The position numbers and the translations under genes are program-made. Shown one piece after another: positions 18,552 to 27,609 of a stretch of 64,000 bases of DNA. This stretch comes from Streptomyces anulatus (GTDB lineage: Bacteria > Actinomycetota > Actinomycetes > Streptomycetales > Streptomycetaceae): positions 62,001 through 126,000 of the forward strand of contig NZ_JOEZ01000009.1 in assembly GCF_000721175.1 (NCBI RefSeq). Direction: 5' to 3'. How positions within the stretch are numbered: the stretch's first letter is position 1; the number at the start of each line of letters is the position of its first letter. The notes below the pieces were generated by a model. That model ran no database searches, was not told the DNA's origin, and worked only from the letters and a program-made list of their open reading frames with translations.

Positions 18552-18869
18552 GGCTTCCTCCAGGCGACTCGAAGAGGTCGGGGGCCCTCATCCCGGATCG
18601 CGGACACGGGCGCAGCGCAACGCTGGTGTCAGCATAGTCGAGCGACCGGACCTCTCACTCGGCCCGTGTGGGTCCGAGGAGCCGGAGGCCGGTGATCATC
18701 TCGGTGTGCATCTGGACGACGTGGTCCATGGACGAGCTGCTTCGTAGGAGTGGTGCACGTCAGCTTGAGCGCCGGGTCGAGGTCGGCCGACACCAGGCTT
18801 GCGATGTCGTCGAGGTCGCAGTGGAAGCCCCCCGTCCTTGTCCTCACAGGTCAGGGGGCCCCGCACGTG
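18552..18869. other. gene-poor stretch, degraded sequence
   Basis: No convincing gene. On the minus strand two short stretches (GGFHCDLDDIASLVSADLDP near 18800 and DHVVQMHTEMITGLRLLG near 18700) look protein-like but lie in different frames. They may be pieces of a broken gene I do not recognise. The promoter of the Uma2 gene must lie at its left end. Confidence 0.35.
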
Positions 18870-19155
18870 GTGCTCTGGCGTACGGCGGTGCCGCGGTTGG
18901 TTTCCGGGTTCTGCCGAGCCGTGCGGAGCGTCAACTGGTGCTGGACGCGGCCTGCCACGTGCGGGCCGCCCGCGCCCTCGACCGGCTCGCTCGGGACCTG
19001 GTCGACAGCTCGGAGTTCACCCGAATCGCCCTGGACGCGGACGCCTGGCCCTACGGCCGGCCGACCTCACCGGCGATGCCTGGGACACGGTGGATGAGCG
19101 GCTGCGTTTCCTAGCGGAGAAGGTGCGGCCTATGCCGGACATGAACCTCAGCTGA
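18870..19155 (+). pseudogene. frameshifted remnant of an unrecognised gene
   Basis: The plus strand reads AARALDRLARDLVDSSEFTR then IALDADAWPYGR in one frame, and from about 19064 continues as DLTGDAWDTVDERLRFLAEK in another frame to a natural-looking end at VRPMPDMNLS. The two halves fit one protein broken by a frameshift or short deletion. I cannot name the family. No start with a ribosome-binding site is visible upstream. Confidence 0.45.
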
Positions 19156-19172
19156 CCCGCTCCACCCTCTGT

Positions 19173-19208
19173 ACGGAAGGGCTCGCACTGCCGTGCGGGC
19201 CCTTCCGT
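19173..19208 (+). terminator. hairpin terminator
   Basis: ACGGAAGGGC pairs perfectly with GCCCTTCCGT across a partly paired TCGCAC...GTGCGG middle, 18 bases after the stop of the remnant gene. Between here and 19358 I see no gene; GTGGGAGATGA occurs twice near 19272-19290. Confidence 0.7.
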
Positions 19209-19357
19209 GTCATCCCCTACTTTGCGGACGCACACGTCCTAAGCCTACGAGGGTGTTTCCCGCCTCCCCGGTGGGAGATGAGTGGGAGATGATCATGGCG
19301 TGGTGCTGCAATCAGGCGCTAGGAAATGCTGGATAGCGCCACCTGTGCGGCCCTGGT

Positions 19358-20230
19358 TCAGCCGCCGGATTCGCCCGCGTGCGGGCTCAGCACACCGGCT
19401 CCCACCAGCACGAACAGCAGGATGCCGAGCAGCACCCGATAGATCACGAACGGCATGAAGGACTTCGTGGTGATGAACTTCATGAACCACGCGATGACGG
19501 CGTATCCGACGAAGAACGCCACCAGGGTCGCGAAGATCGTCGGGCCCCAGGAGACATGCCCTTCGCCCACGTCCTTGAGCTCGTACGCCCCCGAGGCGAG
19601 CACCGCGGGGATCGCCAGCAGGAACGAGTAGCGGGCGGCCGACTCACGGGTGTAGCCCATCAGCAGACCACCGCTGATGGTCGCACCCGAGCGCGAGACA
19701 CCGGGCACGAGCGCCATCGCCTGGCAGAAACCGAAGATCAGACCGTCCCGGACGCCCAGATCCTTGAGCGTCTTGCGCTCCTTCACCACGCGGTGTCTGC
19801 CGCCCGACTCGTCGCGCGCGGCCAGCCGGTCCGCGATGCCCAGCACGATGCCCATGCCGATGAGCGTCGTCGCGATCAGCCGCAGGTCACGGAACGGACC
19901 CTCGATCTGGTCCTTGAGCGTGAGGCCCAGCACCCCGATGGGGATCGAGCCGACGATGACCAGCCAGCCCATCTGCGCGTCGTGGTCACTGCGCATCGCA
20001 CGGTCCGTCAGCGAGCGGAACCAGGCCGACAGGATCCGTGCGATGTCCTTGCGGAAGTAGATGAGCACCGCCGCCTCCGTGCCGATCTGGCTGATGGCGG
20101 TGAAGGCGGCCCCCGGGTCGTGCCAGCCGGCGAACGCGGCGGTCAGCCGCAGATGGGCGCTGGAGGAGATCGGCAGGAACTCGGTCAGTCCCTGAACGAG
20201 TCCCAGGACGAATGATTCGAACCAGCTCAT
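19358..20230 (-). CDS. uppP: undecaprenyl-diphosphatase UppP, 290 aa
   Basis: Membrane phosphatase that recycles the peptidoglycan lipid carrier by hydrolysing undecaprenyl diphosphate; the same activity underlies bacitracin resistance. Both family boxes are present: LTEFLPISSSAHL near residue 16 and ALVPGVSRSGATI in the second half. Several hydrophobic helices and the normal length support it. I chose the ATG at 20230 (MSWFESFVLGLVQGLTEFLP). A longer frame to 20374 adds non-conserved sequence. Second, broken copy at 13818. No adjacent cell-wall genes. Confidence 0.93.
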   Translation of the reverse strand: MSWFESFVLGLVQGLTEFLPISSSAHLRLTAAFAGWHDPGAAFTAISQIGTEAAVLIYFRKDIARILSAWFRSLTDRAMRSDHDAQMGWLVIVGSIPIGVLGLTLKDQIEGPFRDLRLIATTLIGMGIVLGIADRLAARDESGGRHRVVKERKTLKDLGVRDGLIFGFCQAMALVPGVSRSGATISGGLLMGYTRESAARYSFLLAIPAVLASGAYELKDVGEGHVSWGPTIFATLVAFFVGYAVIAWFMKFITTKSFMPFVIYRVLLGILLFVLVGAGVLSPHAGESGG

Positions 20231-20392
20231 GGGGCTTTTGCCATCCCGGAGGTGATCGTGCATCGGCCACGGACGCCTGGGCCCGTCGGCTGCGTGCGGA
20301 GTGCGGTCAAGGACATCGAGGTCGCGGGCAGCGTATCGCCTGAAAGTAAACGCCAGGCCGACTGCACCGGTCATCCACGTGCCGCCGTGCGC

Positions 20393-21115
20393 TCAGTCCT
20401 TCGGCGTATCCCGGCCCAGCCGGTGGCGCTTGCGCCAGGCCACCAGCGCGCCGCCGAGACCGGACAGCACGATGAAGCCCATGGCGGCCAGGAACACGGG
20501 CGAGGTCGGCGACGCGGCCTCGCTGCCGGCTATCACGTACGCCGCCGTGTTCGGGATCGACCCGAGCCCGGTGGCCAGGAGGAACGGCGGAACGCTCATC
20601 CGGGAAGTCGCCGCGCAGTAGTTGGCGGCGGCGAACGGGATTCCGGGGAAGAGCCGCAGCGCCAGGACGGACCGGAAGCCGTGCCGGCTCAGCACCCCGT
20701 CCGCGGCGGTGAGCAGCCTCCCTCGCAGCAGGGTCCGCAGCGCGTCCTGACCCAGCACCCGGCCCAGCATGAACGACACGCCCGCGCCCAGCACCGTGCC
20801 CGCCAGCGCCGCGGCCAGACCCGTCTGCGCGCCGAACAACGCACCCGCGGCGATGTTGAGCAGCGGGCGCGGCACGAACGCCACCGTCAGCGCCCCGTAC
20901 GCGAGCCCGAAGAGCATTGCGGCCGTGCCCCCGGTCAGCTGGGGCGGCCAGCCCGACGCCAGCAGCCGCTGCGGTTCGAACAACAGCATCGTCGACGCGG
21001 CCCCGAGCAGGACCACCACGAGCAGCGAGAACCGGGACCACGGCGACAGCAGCGCCCGGGAGAGGCGCAGAGCCGGACCGGAAGCGGGCCGGGCGGTGGG
21101 GACGGGGTCGAACAT
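20393..21115 (-). CDS. TVP38/TMEM64 (DedA-related) membrane protein, 240 aa
   Basis: Integral membrane protein with about five hydrophobic segments. The family core is present as FVPRPLLNIAAGALFG and the motif RLFPGIPFAAANYCAATSRM. SNARE-associated/VTT-domain proteins are thought to move or flip lipids. The ATG at 21115 lies 6 bases after TACTCT, so the mRNA is probably leaderless. Divergent from the AlkD gene. Function of this member unknown. Confidence 0.85.
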   Translation of the reverse strand: MFDPVPTARPASGPALRLSRALLSPWSRFSLLVVVLLGAASTMLLFEPQRLLASGWPPQLTGGTAAMLFGLAYGALTVAFVPRPLLNIAAGALFGAQTGLAAALAGTVLGAGVSFMLGRVLGQDALRTLLRGRLLTAADGVLSRHGFRSVLALRLFPGIPFAAANYCAATSRMSVPPFLLATGLGSIPNTAAYVIAGSEAASPTSPVFLAAMGFIVLSGLGGALVAWRKRHRLGRDTPKD

Positions 21116-21164
21116 TCGGGGAGAGTAACCGAAAACGCCATGTGATCGTCGTAATGTGCGTCGC

Positions 21165-21878
21165 GTGAACCCCGCCGCCGATGCCCCCGTCCCGCCGGAC
21201 AGCGCCCTCGCCGACACCGTCCTGCAGCGGCTCGTCGGCGCCTACGCCCCGGCCGCCGACCCCGTACGGGCGGAGGGCGCCGCCACGTACATGAAGCACA
21301 TCGCCCCCTTCCTCGGGATTCCCACCCCCGAGCGCCGGGCCCTGTCACGGACCGTGCTGGCGGGCGCCGGGCGGCCGGACGAGCGGGACTGCACGGCGAT
21401 CGCGCTGCGCTGCTGGCGGCTGCCGGAGCGGGAGTACCAGTACTTCGCCGCCGACTACCTGCGCCGGTACGTGGGCCGCTGCACCTCCGGCTTCCTGCCC
21501 GTCCTGCACCACCTCGTGACCACCGTCGCCTGGTGGGACACGGTCGACGTGCTCGCCGTGCATGTCGCGGGACCCCTGGTCGCCGCCGACCCGGCGCTCG
21601 CCCGGGACATGGACCGGTGGATCGACGACCCCAGCCTCTGGGCGGCCAGGACCGCCCTCCTCCACCAACTGCGCTACCGGGAAGCCACCGACACCGACCG
21701 GCTCTTCGGCTACTGCCTGCGCCGCGCGGACCACCCCGACTTCTTCATCCGCAAGGCGATCGGCTGGGCCCTGCGCGAGTACGCCAGAACCGACCCCACC
21801 GCCGTACGCGACTTCGTCGAGGGAGCCGGGCCCCGCCTGTCGCCGCTCTCCGTGCGCGAGGCGCTCAAGAACCTCTGA
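21165..21878 (+). CDS. DNA alkylation repair protein (AlkD-like HEAT repeat), 237 aa
   Basis: HEAT-like helical protein of the AlkC/AlkD DNA glycosylase family, which removes bulky or cationic alkylated bases. Typical strings are [25 protein letters not shown], and [19 protein letters not shown] with the C-terminal Leu/Arg helices. The WWDTVD Trp-Asp pair matches the catalytic region. Start chosen as GTG 21165: TAATGT ends 7 bases before it, which suggests a leaderless mRNA. An alternative GTG lies at 21156. Confidence 0.88.
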   Translation: MNPAADAPVPPDSALADTVLQRLVGAYAPAADPVRAEGAATYMKHIAPFLGIPTPERRALSRTVLAGAGRPDERDCTAIALRCWRLPEREYQYFAADYLRRYVGRCTSGFLPVLHHLVTTVAWWDTVDVLAVHVAGPLVAADPALARDMDRWIDDPSLWAARTALLHQLRYREATDTDRLFGYCLRRADHPDFFIRKAIGWALREYARTDPTAVRDFVEGAGPRLSPLSVREALKNL

Positions 21879-21919
21879 GGCACCGGGAAAACCATTCGAC
21901 GCGGCCGCCCAGCCCGGCC

Positions 21920-22093
21920 ATGATCAGGGGCATGTTCCGGTACGCCTTCCTCGCAGCGCGGCCCGCAGTCGCGGCCGCGCCGAAGGCTGCCGTGAACGGC
22001 GCGGTCGCCGAGGCAGTCGCCCCGGCCGCAGCAGCAGTCGTCGCAGCAGCGTTCACCGCTGCCGCAGCGCCCATCGGCGGCGCCCGAAGCTGA
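21920..22093 (+). CDS. short Ala-rich ORF upstream of tuf3, possible leader peptide (57 aa)
   Basis: A 57-codon frame, [20 protein letters not shown] followed by long Ala/Val runs. It ends one base before a perfect 10-base inverted repeat and 95 bases before the EF-Tu start. Codon use is biased to GCC/GCG and no good ribosome-binding site precedes either ATG (21920 or 21932). It may be a leader peptide, a small membrane-associated protein, or chance. Confidence 0.35.
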   Translation: MIRGMFRYAFLAARPAVAAAPKAAVNGAVAEAVAPAAAAVVAAAFTAAAAPIGGARS

Positions 22094-22134
22094 CCCTCCC
22101 CCGACAGTCCGGCGGACCCCGTGAGGGGAGGGTC
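22092..22134 (+). terminator. perfect inverted repeat between short ORF and tuf3 (terminator or attenuator)
   Basis: GACCCTCCCC (22092-22101) and GGGGAGGGTC (22125-22134) pair completely across a 23-base loop. The left arm overlaps the stop codon of the Ala-rich ORF, and the right arm ends 54 bases before the tuf3 ATG. It could terminate upstream transcripts or attenuate tuf3. Confidence 0.5.
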
Positions 22135-22188
22135 GGCGGGGCCCTGGGGTCTTCTCCTCTCAGCTTCGAGTTCTCAAAGGAACGAGCC

Positions 22189-23364
22189 ATGTCCAAGACG
22201 GCTTACGTGCGCACCAAGCCGCACCTCAACATCGGCACCATGGGCCACGTCGACCACGGCAAGACCACCCTCACCGCCGCCATCACCAAGGTCCTCAGCG
22301 AGCGCGGCGGCAGCTCCACCTCCTACGTGTCCTTCGACCGGATCGACCGGGCCCCCGAGGAGGCCCAGCGCGGCATCACCATCAACATCGCGCACGTCGA
22401 GTACGAGACCGACACCCGCCACTACGCGCACGTCGACATGCCCGGCCACGCCGACTACATCAAGAACATGGTCACGGGAGCGGCGCAGCTCGACGGGGCG
22501 ATCCTCGTCGTCTCCGCGCTCGACGGGATCATGCCGCAGACCGCCGAGCACGTCCTGCTGGCCCGTCAGGTGGGCGTCGACCACATCGTCGTCGCCCTCA
22601 ACAAGGCCGACGCGGGCGACCCCGAGCTGACCGACCTGGTCGAGCTGGAGGTCCGCGAGCTGCTCTCCGCGCACGGGTACGGCGGCGACACCGTCCCCGT
22701 GGTCCGGGTCTCCGGACTCAAGGCGCTGGAGGGCGACCCACGCTGGACGGCGGCGATCGAAGGGCTGCTGGACGCCGTCGACACGTACGTACCGATGCCG
22801 GTGCGCTACACCGACGCGCCGTTCCTGCTGTCCGTCGAGAACGTCCTGACCATCACCGGCCGGGGCACCGTCGTCACCGGCGCGGTCGAGCGCGGCACCG
22901 TCCGCGTCGGCGACCGGGTCGCGGTGCTGGGCGCGGACGTCGAGACGGTCGTCACCGGCCTGGAGACCTTCGGCAAGCCGATGGAGTCCGCCGAGGCCGG
23001 GGACAACGTGGCGCTGCTGCTGCGCGGGGTGGAGCGCGACCGGGTCCGCCGCGGCCATGTCGTGGCCGCGCCGGGCAGTGTGGTGCCGAGCCGCCGGTTC
23101 ACCGCGCAGGTGTACGTCCTGTCGGCGAAGGAGGGCGGCCGGTCGACCCCGGTCGCCACCGGCTACCGGCCGCAGTTCTACATCCGTACGGCGGACGTCG
23201 TCGGCGACGTCGACCTCGGCGACGCGGCCGTCGCGCGCCCCGGTGACACGGTCACGATGACCGTGGAGCTGGGCCGGGACGTGCCGCTGGAGTCCGGCCT
23301 CGGCTTCGCGATCCGCGAAGGCGGCCGCACGGTCGGCGCGGGCACGGTCACCGCGCTGCTCTGA
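22189..23364 (+). CDS. tuf3: divergent elongation factor Tu (EF-Tu3 type), 391 aa
   Basis: Complete translation GTPase: G1 GHVDHGKT (residues 19-26), G2 GITIN, G3 as DMPGH and G4 as NKAD instead of the usual NKCD, then domains 2 and 3 to an intact C-terminus. It departs widely from standard EF-Tu (for instance [11 protein letters not shown] and a shortened switch region), as do the third EF-Tu genes of streptomycetes. It is not in an str operon: no rpsL, rpsG or fusA is nearby, which also fits tuf3. ATG at 22189 follows AAAGGAA. Known tuf3 genes are reported to respond to stringent conditions; regulation here may involve the leader hairpin. Confidence 0.9.
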   Translation: MSKTAYVRTKPHLNIGTMGHVDHGKTTLTAAITKVLSERGGSSTSYVSFDRIDRAPEEAQRGITINIAHVEYETDTRHYAHVDMPGHADYIKNMVTGAAQLDGAILVVSALDGIMPQTAEHVLLARQVGVDHIVVALNKADAGDPELTDLVELEVRELLSAHGYGGDTVPVVRVSGLKALEGDPRWTAAIEGLLDAVDTYVPMPVRYTDAPFLLSVENVLTITGRGTVVTGAVERGTVRVGDRVAVLGADVETVVTGLETFGKPMESAEAGDNVALLLRGVERDRVRRGHVVAAPGSVVPSRRFTAQVYVLSAKEGGRSTPVATGYRPQFYIRTADVVGDVDLGDAAVARPGDTVTMTVELGRDVPLESGLGFAIREGGRTVGAGTVTALL

Positions 23365-23368
23365 GCAC

Positions 23369-23414
23369 CACGGCGGCCCGCCGCCCCTCGTCCCAGGGGT
23401 GGCGGGCCGCCGTG
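23369..23414 (+). terminator. long hairpin terminator after tuf3
   Basis: CACGGCGGCCCGCC with CCCCT pairs with AGGGG and GGCGGGCCGCCGTG across a short loop, starting 5 bases after the tuf3 stop and ending just before the next gene's start region. Confidence 0.85.
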
Positions 23415-23436
23415 CGAGGGAGGCGACAATGGAGAG

Positions 23437-24282
23437 GTGAACGAGCCGATACCCGTCATCCGCGAGGTCGATCACGGCACCGCCCGGCTGCTGCCCGACG
23501 TGGACCGCGACCGGGCCTGGCTGCTCACGGTCGACGACGCGCCCCAGTCCTACGTCGACCTCGACGACCCGTCCCACCTGGAGTTCGAGTACGTGACGCG
23601 GCTCGCCCACGTCGTGGACCGCGCGGCGGAGCCGGGCGCACCCCTGGACGTCCTGCACCTCGGCGGCGGGGCGCTGACCCTGCCCCGCTACGTGGCGGTG
23701 ACCCGCCCCGGCTCACGGCAGGACGTGGTGGAGGCGGACCGCGAGCTGCTGCGGCTGGTCCGGGAACATCTGCCGCTGCCCGACGGGAGCGGTATCTCCC
23801 TGCACGCGGCCGATGCCCGGGAACGGCTGGAAGCGACGGCCCCCGCCTCCGTCGGCCTCCTGATCGCGGACGTCTTCGGCGGCTCCCGGGTTCCGGCGCA
23901 CCTCACCTCCGTCGAGTACGCGCGGGCCGCCGGCCGGGCGCTGCGCGGGGACGGGATCTACACGGCCAACCTGGCCGACAGCGCGCCGTTCGTCTTCCTC
24001 CGCTCCCAGCTGGCGAACTTCGCCGCGGTCTTCCCGGAGCTCGCGCTGATCGGGGAACCGGCGGTGCTGCGCGGGCGGCGCTTCGGCAACGTGGTGCTGC
24101 TCGCCTCGCACGCGCCGATCGACGTGGCCCCGCTGGTCCGCCTGTGCGCCGCCGACGCGTTTCCGGCCCGGGTCACCCACGGGAGCGCGCTGACCCGGTT
24201 CCTCGGCGGGGCCCGCCCGGTGGCCGACGCGGACGCGGTCGCCTCGCCCGAACCGCCCGACGGGGCCTTCAGCGTGGGCTGA
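23437..24282 (+). CDS. spermidine-synthase-like protein (class I MTase fold), 281 aa
   Basis: Fused-type spermine/spermidine synthase homologue: DVLHLGGGALTLPRYVAVTR is the SAM/dcSAM-binding loop, VVEADRELLRLVREHL holds the acidic ribose-binding residue, and LLIADVFGGSRVP the active-site region. Polyamine synthesis is not assured; many actinobacterial members are of unknown acceptor. GTG start at 23437, with AGGGAGG 13 bases upstream and GGAGAG immediately before it. Stands alone. Confidence 0.8.
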   Translation: MNEPIPVIREVDHGTARLLPDVDRDRAWLLTVDDAPQSYVDLDDPSHLEFEYVTRLAHVVDRAAEPGAPLDVLHLGGGALTLPRYVAVTRPGSRQDVVEADRELLRLVREHLPLPDGSGISLHAADARERLEATAPASVGLLIADVFGGSRVPAHLTSVEYARAAGRALRGDGIYTANLADSAPFVFLRSQLANFAAVFPELALIGEPAVLRGRRFGNVVLLASHAPIDVAPLVRLCAADAFPARVTHGSALTRFLGGARPVADADAVASPEPPDGAFSVG

Positions 24283-24338
24283 GGCTCCCGACGGCCGGGT
24301 GGTGCGGAGCAGGGCGGGAACGCGATGCGGCGCGGGTG

Positions 24339-25436
24339 TCAGCCGGTGGGCTCACCCGCGAGGCGGACCGTGCTCAGGATCTGCTGGATGGTCGTGTCCG
24401 GAAGCTCGTCCTTGACGCCGGCGGCGGCGTAGAGGACCCAGGTCGAGAAGTCGCCCTTGGAGTTCTTGAAGGAGAAGGCGATCGACTTGCCGTCGCTGTC
24501 GCACTTCTCCTTGTTGGCCAGCTCCAGGGCGGTGGCCTGCACGACACTGCCGGAGAGACCCGACTTGGTGGTGAACGGCTTGGCCTTGCCGATCTTGACC
24601 TTGGACTTCGGGTCGAGCTGGGCGTACGCGGCCCACACCCAGTTGGCGGCCTCGTTCGTCGCGGCCTCGTCGGTGTTCTTGGCGCCCTGGGCACCCTTCG
24701 TCCCGACGCCGGCGAGCCCGGTGTCCTCCTCGCTGCCGTCCCCGTCGGAGTCGTCGACGCACCACTTGCTCTTGTAGTAGGCGGGCGCGGAGAAGCCGGC
24801 GACGGGTGGGCCGTCGGGCTTCTTGGCGTCCTCGAAGCCGGAGAACATCCCCGAGCTCGCGACCTCCCAGTCACCGGGAACGTCGAACTGTGTGCCCCAC
24901 TTGGGGTTGGTGACGACCTTCCAGCCCGGAATGACCGGCTTGGGGTCGCTGTCGGAGCCCCGCGGGTTCTCCGCGGGCGGCGCGGAGCCGGTGGCCGATT
25001 CGCTGGGCTTGGCGCTCGGCGACGCGGACTTCTTGTCGTCGGCGACGTTCTGGCCGCCCTCGTCGTCCTTGCCGAGCACGAGGAATCCGGTGACGCCCGC
25101 CGCGATCACGACCGCGGTCGCCGCGACGATCGCCACGATCGTCGTCTTCTTCTTGTCGCCGCCGGGCTTCGGCCCGCCGGGCGGACCAGGGACGGCGTAC
25201 TGCGGCACCGTCGGCTGCTGGTAGGGATTGGGCTGCTGATAGCCCGGCTGCCCACCGGGCGGCGGGCCCTGCGGGTACCCGTAGCCCGGCTCGGCGGGCT
25301 GCCCCGGCGGGCCCTGCGGCGGATATCCCGGTTGCTGGTAGGGATTCGGCTGCTGGTACCCCGGCTGCTGGTACGGGTTCTGGTTCTGGTCCTGCGGGTT
25401 CTGCTCGCCCCCGGGCGGCTGCGTTCCTGGCCACAT
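24339..25436 (-). CDS. membrane protein with Pro/Gln/Tyr-rich cytoplasmic tail, 365 aa
   Basis: Residues 1-90 are low-complexity repeats of NPYQQPGY/PPGG type and likely cytoplasmic. A KKK stretch precedes one transmembrane helix (VAIVAATAVVIAAGVTGFLV, about 100-120), then a Ser/Glu-rich linker and an extracellular domain of ~220 residues (WKVVTNPKWGTQFDVPGDW, WCVDDSDGDG). The extracellular part resembles the DUF-type domains of actinobacterial single-pass proteins; function unknown. ATG at 25436 starts the repeat tail; the longer frame to 25679 runs across the divergent thioesterase gene. The tail repeats make this gene prone to slippage. Confidence 0.8.
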   Translation of the reverse strand: MWPGTQPPGGEQNPQDQNQNPYQQPGYQQPNPYQQPGYPPQGPPGQPAEPGYGYPQGPPPGGQPGYQQPNPYQQPTVPQYAVPGPPGGPKPGGDKKKTTIVAIVAATAVVIAAGVTGFLVLGKDDEGGQNVADDKKSASPSAKPSESATGSAPPAENPRGSDSDPKPVIPGWKVVTNPKWGTQFDVPGDWEVASSGMFSGFEDAKKPDGPPVAGFSAPAYYKSKWCVDDSDGDGSEEDTGLAGVGTKGAQGAKNTDEAATNEAANWVWAAYAQLDPKSKVKIGKAKPFTTKSGLSGSVVQATALELANKEKCDSDGKSIAFSFKNSKGDFSTWVLYAAAGVKDELPDTTIQQILSTVRLAGEPTG

Positions 25437-25542
25437 GGCCAGTAACCATAGATGGGCCGTGCGACCGCTTCTACGGCCGCCCTGTCCCAGAGCCGTCACA
25501 AGGCGATGGCCAAACGGTGCTACTGATGAGTAACCTTCAGGC

Positions 25543-25995
25543 ATGAGCGCTGAACAGATGACCGTCGGCGAGATGCTCGTCGCGACGGTTCCGATGGCCC
25601 GGACCCTCGACCTCGAATTCCTGGAGACCACCCCGGAGCGCGCCGTCGTCCGGCTGCCCGACCAGGCGGAGTACCACAATCACCTCGGCGGACCCCACGC
25701 CGGAGCTATGTTCACGCTCGCCGAGTCCGCCAGCGGCGCGATCGTCATCGCCGCCTTCGGCGACCAGCTGTCGCGCGCCGTGCCGCTCGCCGTGAAGGCC
25801 GAGATCGGCTACAAGAAGCTCGCCATGGGCGAGGTCACGGCGACCGCGACCCTCGGCCGTCCCATCGCCGACGTCGTCGCCGAGCTGGACGCCGGACAGC
25901 GGCCGGAATTCCCCGTCGCCATCGAGATCCAGCGCGCAGACGGCGCGGTCACCGGCGAGATGACCGTCGTGTGGACCCTGCGTCCCAACGGCTGA
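25543..25995 (+). CDS. hotdog-fold thioesterase (PaaI/DUF4442-like), 150 aa
   Basis: Single hotdog domain: HNHLGGPHAGAMFTLAESASG carries the central helix with its upstream His/Asn loop, followed by VKAEIGYKKLAMGEV and the C-terminal strand EMTVVWTLRPNG. Such proteins hydrolyse acyl-CoA or act on acyl carriers. ATG at 25543 is 6 bases after TAACCT (25531-25536), so the transcript is probably leaderless. Divergent from the repeat-tail membrane protein. Confidence 0.83.
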   Translation: MSAEQMTVGEMLVATVPMARTLDLEFLETTPERAVVRLPDQAEYHNHLGGPHAGAMFTLAESASGAIVIAAFGDQLSRAVPLAVKAEIGYKKLAMGEVTATATLGRPIADVVAELDAGQRPEFPVAIEIQRADGAVTGEMTVVWTLRPNG

Positions 25996-26017
25996 CCACC
26001 GCCCTACGAGAACGAGA

Positions 26018-26060
26018 CCGGGCCGCCGCCCCTCCCCGAACGGGAGGGACGGCGGCCCGG
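26018..26060. terminator. bidirectional hairpin terminator
   Basis: CCGGGCCGCCG with CCTCCC pairs with GGGAGG and CGGCGGCCCGG around GAAC. It lies between the convergent thioesterase and carbonic anhydrase genes and can serve both. Confidence 0.85.
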
Positions 26061-26084
26061 TGCCGTGACCCCGCGATGCGGGCG

Positions 26085-26615
26085 TCAGCCCCCGTGCGCC
26101 TCGCGGTGGGCCTTCGCCAGTTCCACGTACCCGGCCGCGTTGAAGCGGATGCCCTCCAACTCCTCGGCGGTCAGCAGCCGCTTCACCTTCGCGGGCACCC
26201 CGGCGACGAGTGAGCCCGGCGGCACCTGCATCCCCTGCGGTACGAGGGCCTGCGCCGCGACCAGCGAACCCGCGCCGATGTGCGCGCCGTTGAGCACCGT
26301 TGCGCCCATCCCGACCAGCACGTCGTCCTCGATCACACAGCCGTGCAGCACCGCGTTGTGGCCGACCGAGACCCGTGCGCCCACGGTGAGCGGGAACCCG
26401 GGGTCGGTGTGGACGCTGCAGTTGTCCTGGATGTTGCTGTCGGGGCCGAGCGTGATGGGACCGCAGTCGGCGCGCAGCACGGCCTGGTACCAGACGCTGG
26501 AGCCCGGGGCGAGCGTCACCTCGCCGATCACCACGGAGGTCGGGGCCACGAACGCGTCCACGTCGATGTCCGGCTCCTTGCCGCCCATGCCCGTGATCAA
26601 CGCCTGCTCCGCCAT
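26085..26615 (-). CDS. gamma carbonic anhydrase family protein, 176 aa
   Basis: Left-handed beta-helix of hexapeptide repeats with three metal-ligand histidines in CSVHTD and VGHNAVLHG, as in the CamH/YrdA branch. Proposed activity is CO2 hydration, but many members are of unproven function. ATG at 26615 follows AAGGAG by 8 bases. Convergent with the thioesterase gene and divergent from a second beta-helix gene, an acyltransferase. Confidence 0.9.
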   Translation of the reverse strand: MAEQALITGMGGKEPDIDVDAFVAPTSVVIGEVTLAPGSSVWYQAVLRADCGPITLGPDSNIQDNCSVHTDPGFPLTVGARVSVGHNAVLHGCVIEDDVLVGMGATVLNGAHIGAGSLVAAQALVPQGMQVPPGSLVAGVPAKVKRLLTAEELEGIRFNAAGYVELAKAHREAHGG

Positions 26616-26802
26616 CGCCTGCTCCTTCGTGCCGGTGTGGTGCCCCTGGGCCCTGTCCGCCGAACCGGTCGGATGCGCCGGATCCGTCGGACCGGGCCGA
26701 CTCACACGGTAGGCGACGGCTCCCGGCGCACACCGCGCAGTGGGGCGAACATCACAGGTCACCGTACGGATCGCCCACCGCGCCGCCGACTACCGTGAGC
26801 CC

Positions 26803-27552
26803 GTGCCGAAGAACCGAGACACGTTCTCCTTCCTCGCCCGCTGGCCGCGCCGCGCCGCATCCCGCGCGGTCCACCGCGGCTGGGCCTGGGCGCAGCGGGC
26901 GGGCGCGGTCACCGCCGAGCACCCCGGGCGGCTGCGGTTCGGCGCGATCGGCGAGGGCACCCGCCTCGCCTTCCCGCAGGGGACCGTGTTCGGGGAGCCG
27001 TGGATCGAGCTCGGCGCGCACTGCGTCATCGGGGAGCAGGTCACGCTCACCGCCGGAATGATGCCGGACCTGGACCTGGGGCCCGACCTCATCCTCACCC
27101 TGGGCGACGGCGTGGTGCTGGGGCGCGGCAGCCATGTGATCGCGGACACGACGGTGACGATCGGCTCGGACACGTACTGCGGCCCGTACGTCTACATCAC
27201 CTCCACGAACCACAGCTACGACGACCCGCACGAGCCCGTGGGCAAGCAGTGGCCCCGGATGGAACCGGTGGCGATCGGCCCCGGCTGCTGGATAGGCACC
27301 GGTGCGGTGATCCTGCCCGGGGCCCGGCTGGGCCGGAACGTGGTGGTCGCGGCGGGCGCGGTCGTCCGGGGCGAGGTCCCCGACCACGCGGTGGTCGCGG
27401 GGGCTCCCGCCCGCGTCGTCCGCAGCTGGGACCCGGAGAAGGGCTGGCAGCCGCCCCTGCGCACGCCCGCTCCCGTGCCGATCCCCGAGGGCGTCACGCC
27501 CGAGCAGCTGCTGGCTCTCGCCGAATCGGACGAGGCGCGGGACACGCCGTAG
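26803..27552 (+). CDS. left-handed beta-helix acyltransferase, 249 aa
   Basis: Hexapeptide-repeat acyltransferase of the LbH/maltose-acetyltransferase type: ITSTNHSYDDPHEPVG with the likely catalytic His, then IGPGCWIGTGAVILPGARLG and VVAGAPARVVRSWD. The acceptor may be a sugar or cell-surface glycan; there is no gene cluster to tell. GTG start at 26803 lies 6 bases after TACCGT, suggesting a leaderless mRNA. A longer ORF from 26740 is less likely. Confidence 0.82.
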   Translation: MPKNRDTFSFLARWPRRAASRAVHRGWAWAQRAGAVTAEHPGRLRFGAIGEGTRLAFPQGTVFGEPWIELGAHCVIGEQVTLTAGMMPDLDLGPDLILTLGDGVVLGRGSHVIADTTVTIGSDTYCGPYVYITSTNHSYDDPHEPVGKQWPRMEPVAIGPGCWIGTGAVILPGARLGRNVVVAAGAVVRGEVPDHAVVAGAPARVVRSWDPEKGWQPPLRTPAPVPIPEGVTPEQLLALAESDEARDTP

Positions 27553-27609
27553 GGGGACACGCCGAACGGGTCACGCCGTGACGCGGGCGGTGGTGGCGGT
27601 ACGGCGTCC

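Noticed and set aside
13818..20230. Recent duplication of uppP flanking a mobile island
   Set aside because: The 13.8-kb fragment differs from the 19.4-kb copy at many bases, so it is an old paralogue; no flanking att-like repeats were found.
22189..23364. EF-Tu gene as evidence for an elfamycin cluster
   Set aside because: No polyketide or NRPS genes are present. A divergent tuf3 is a usual chromosomal gene in Streptomyces.
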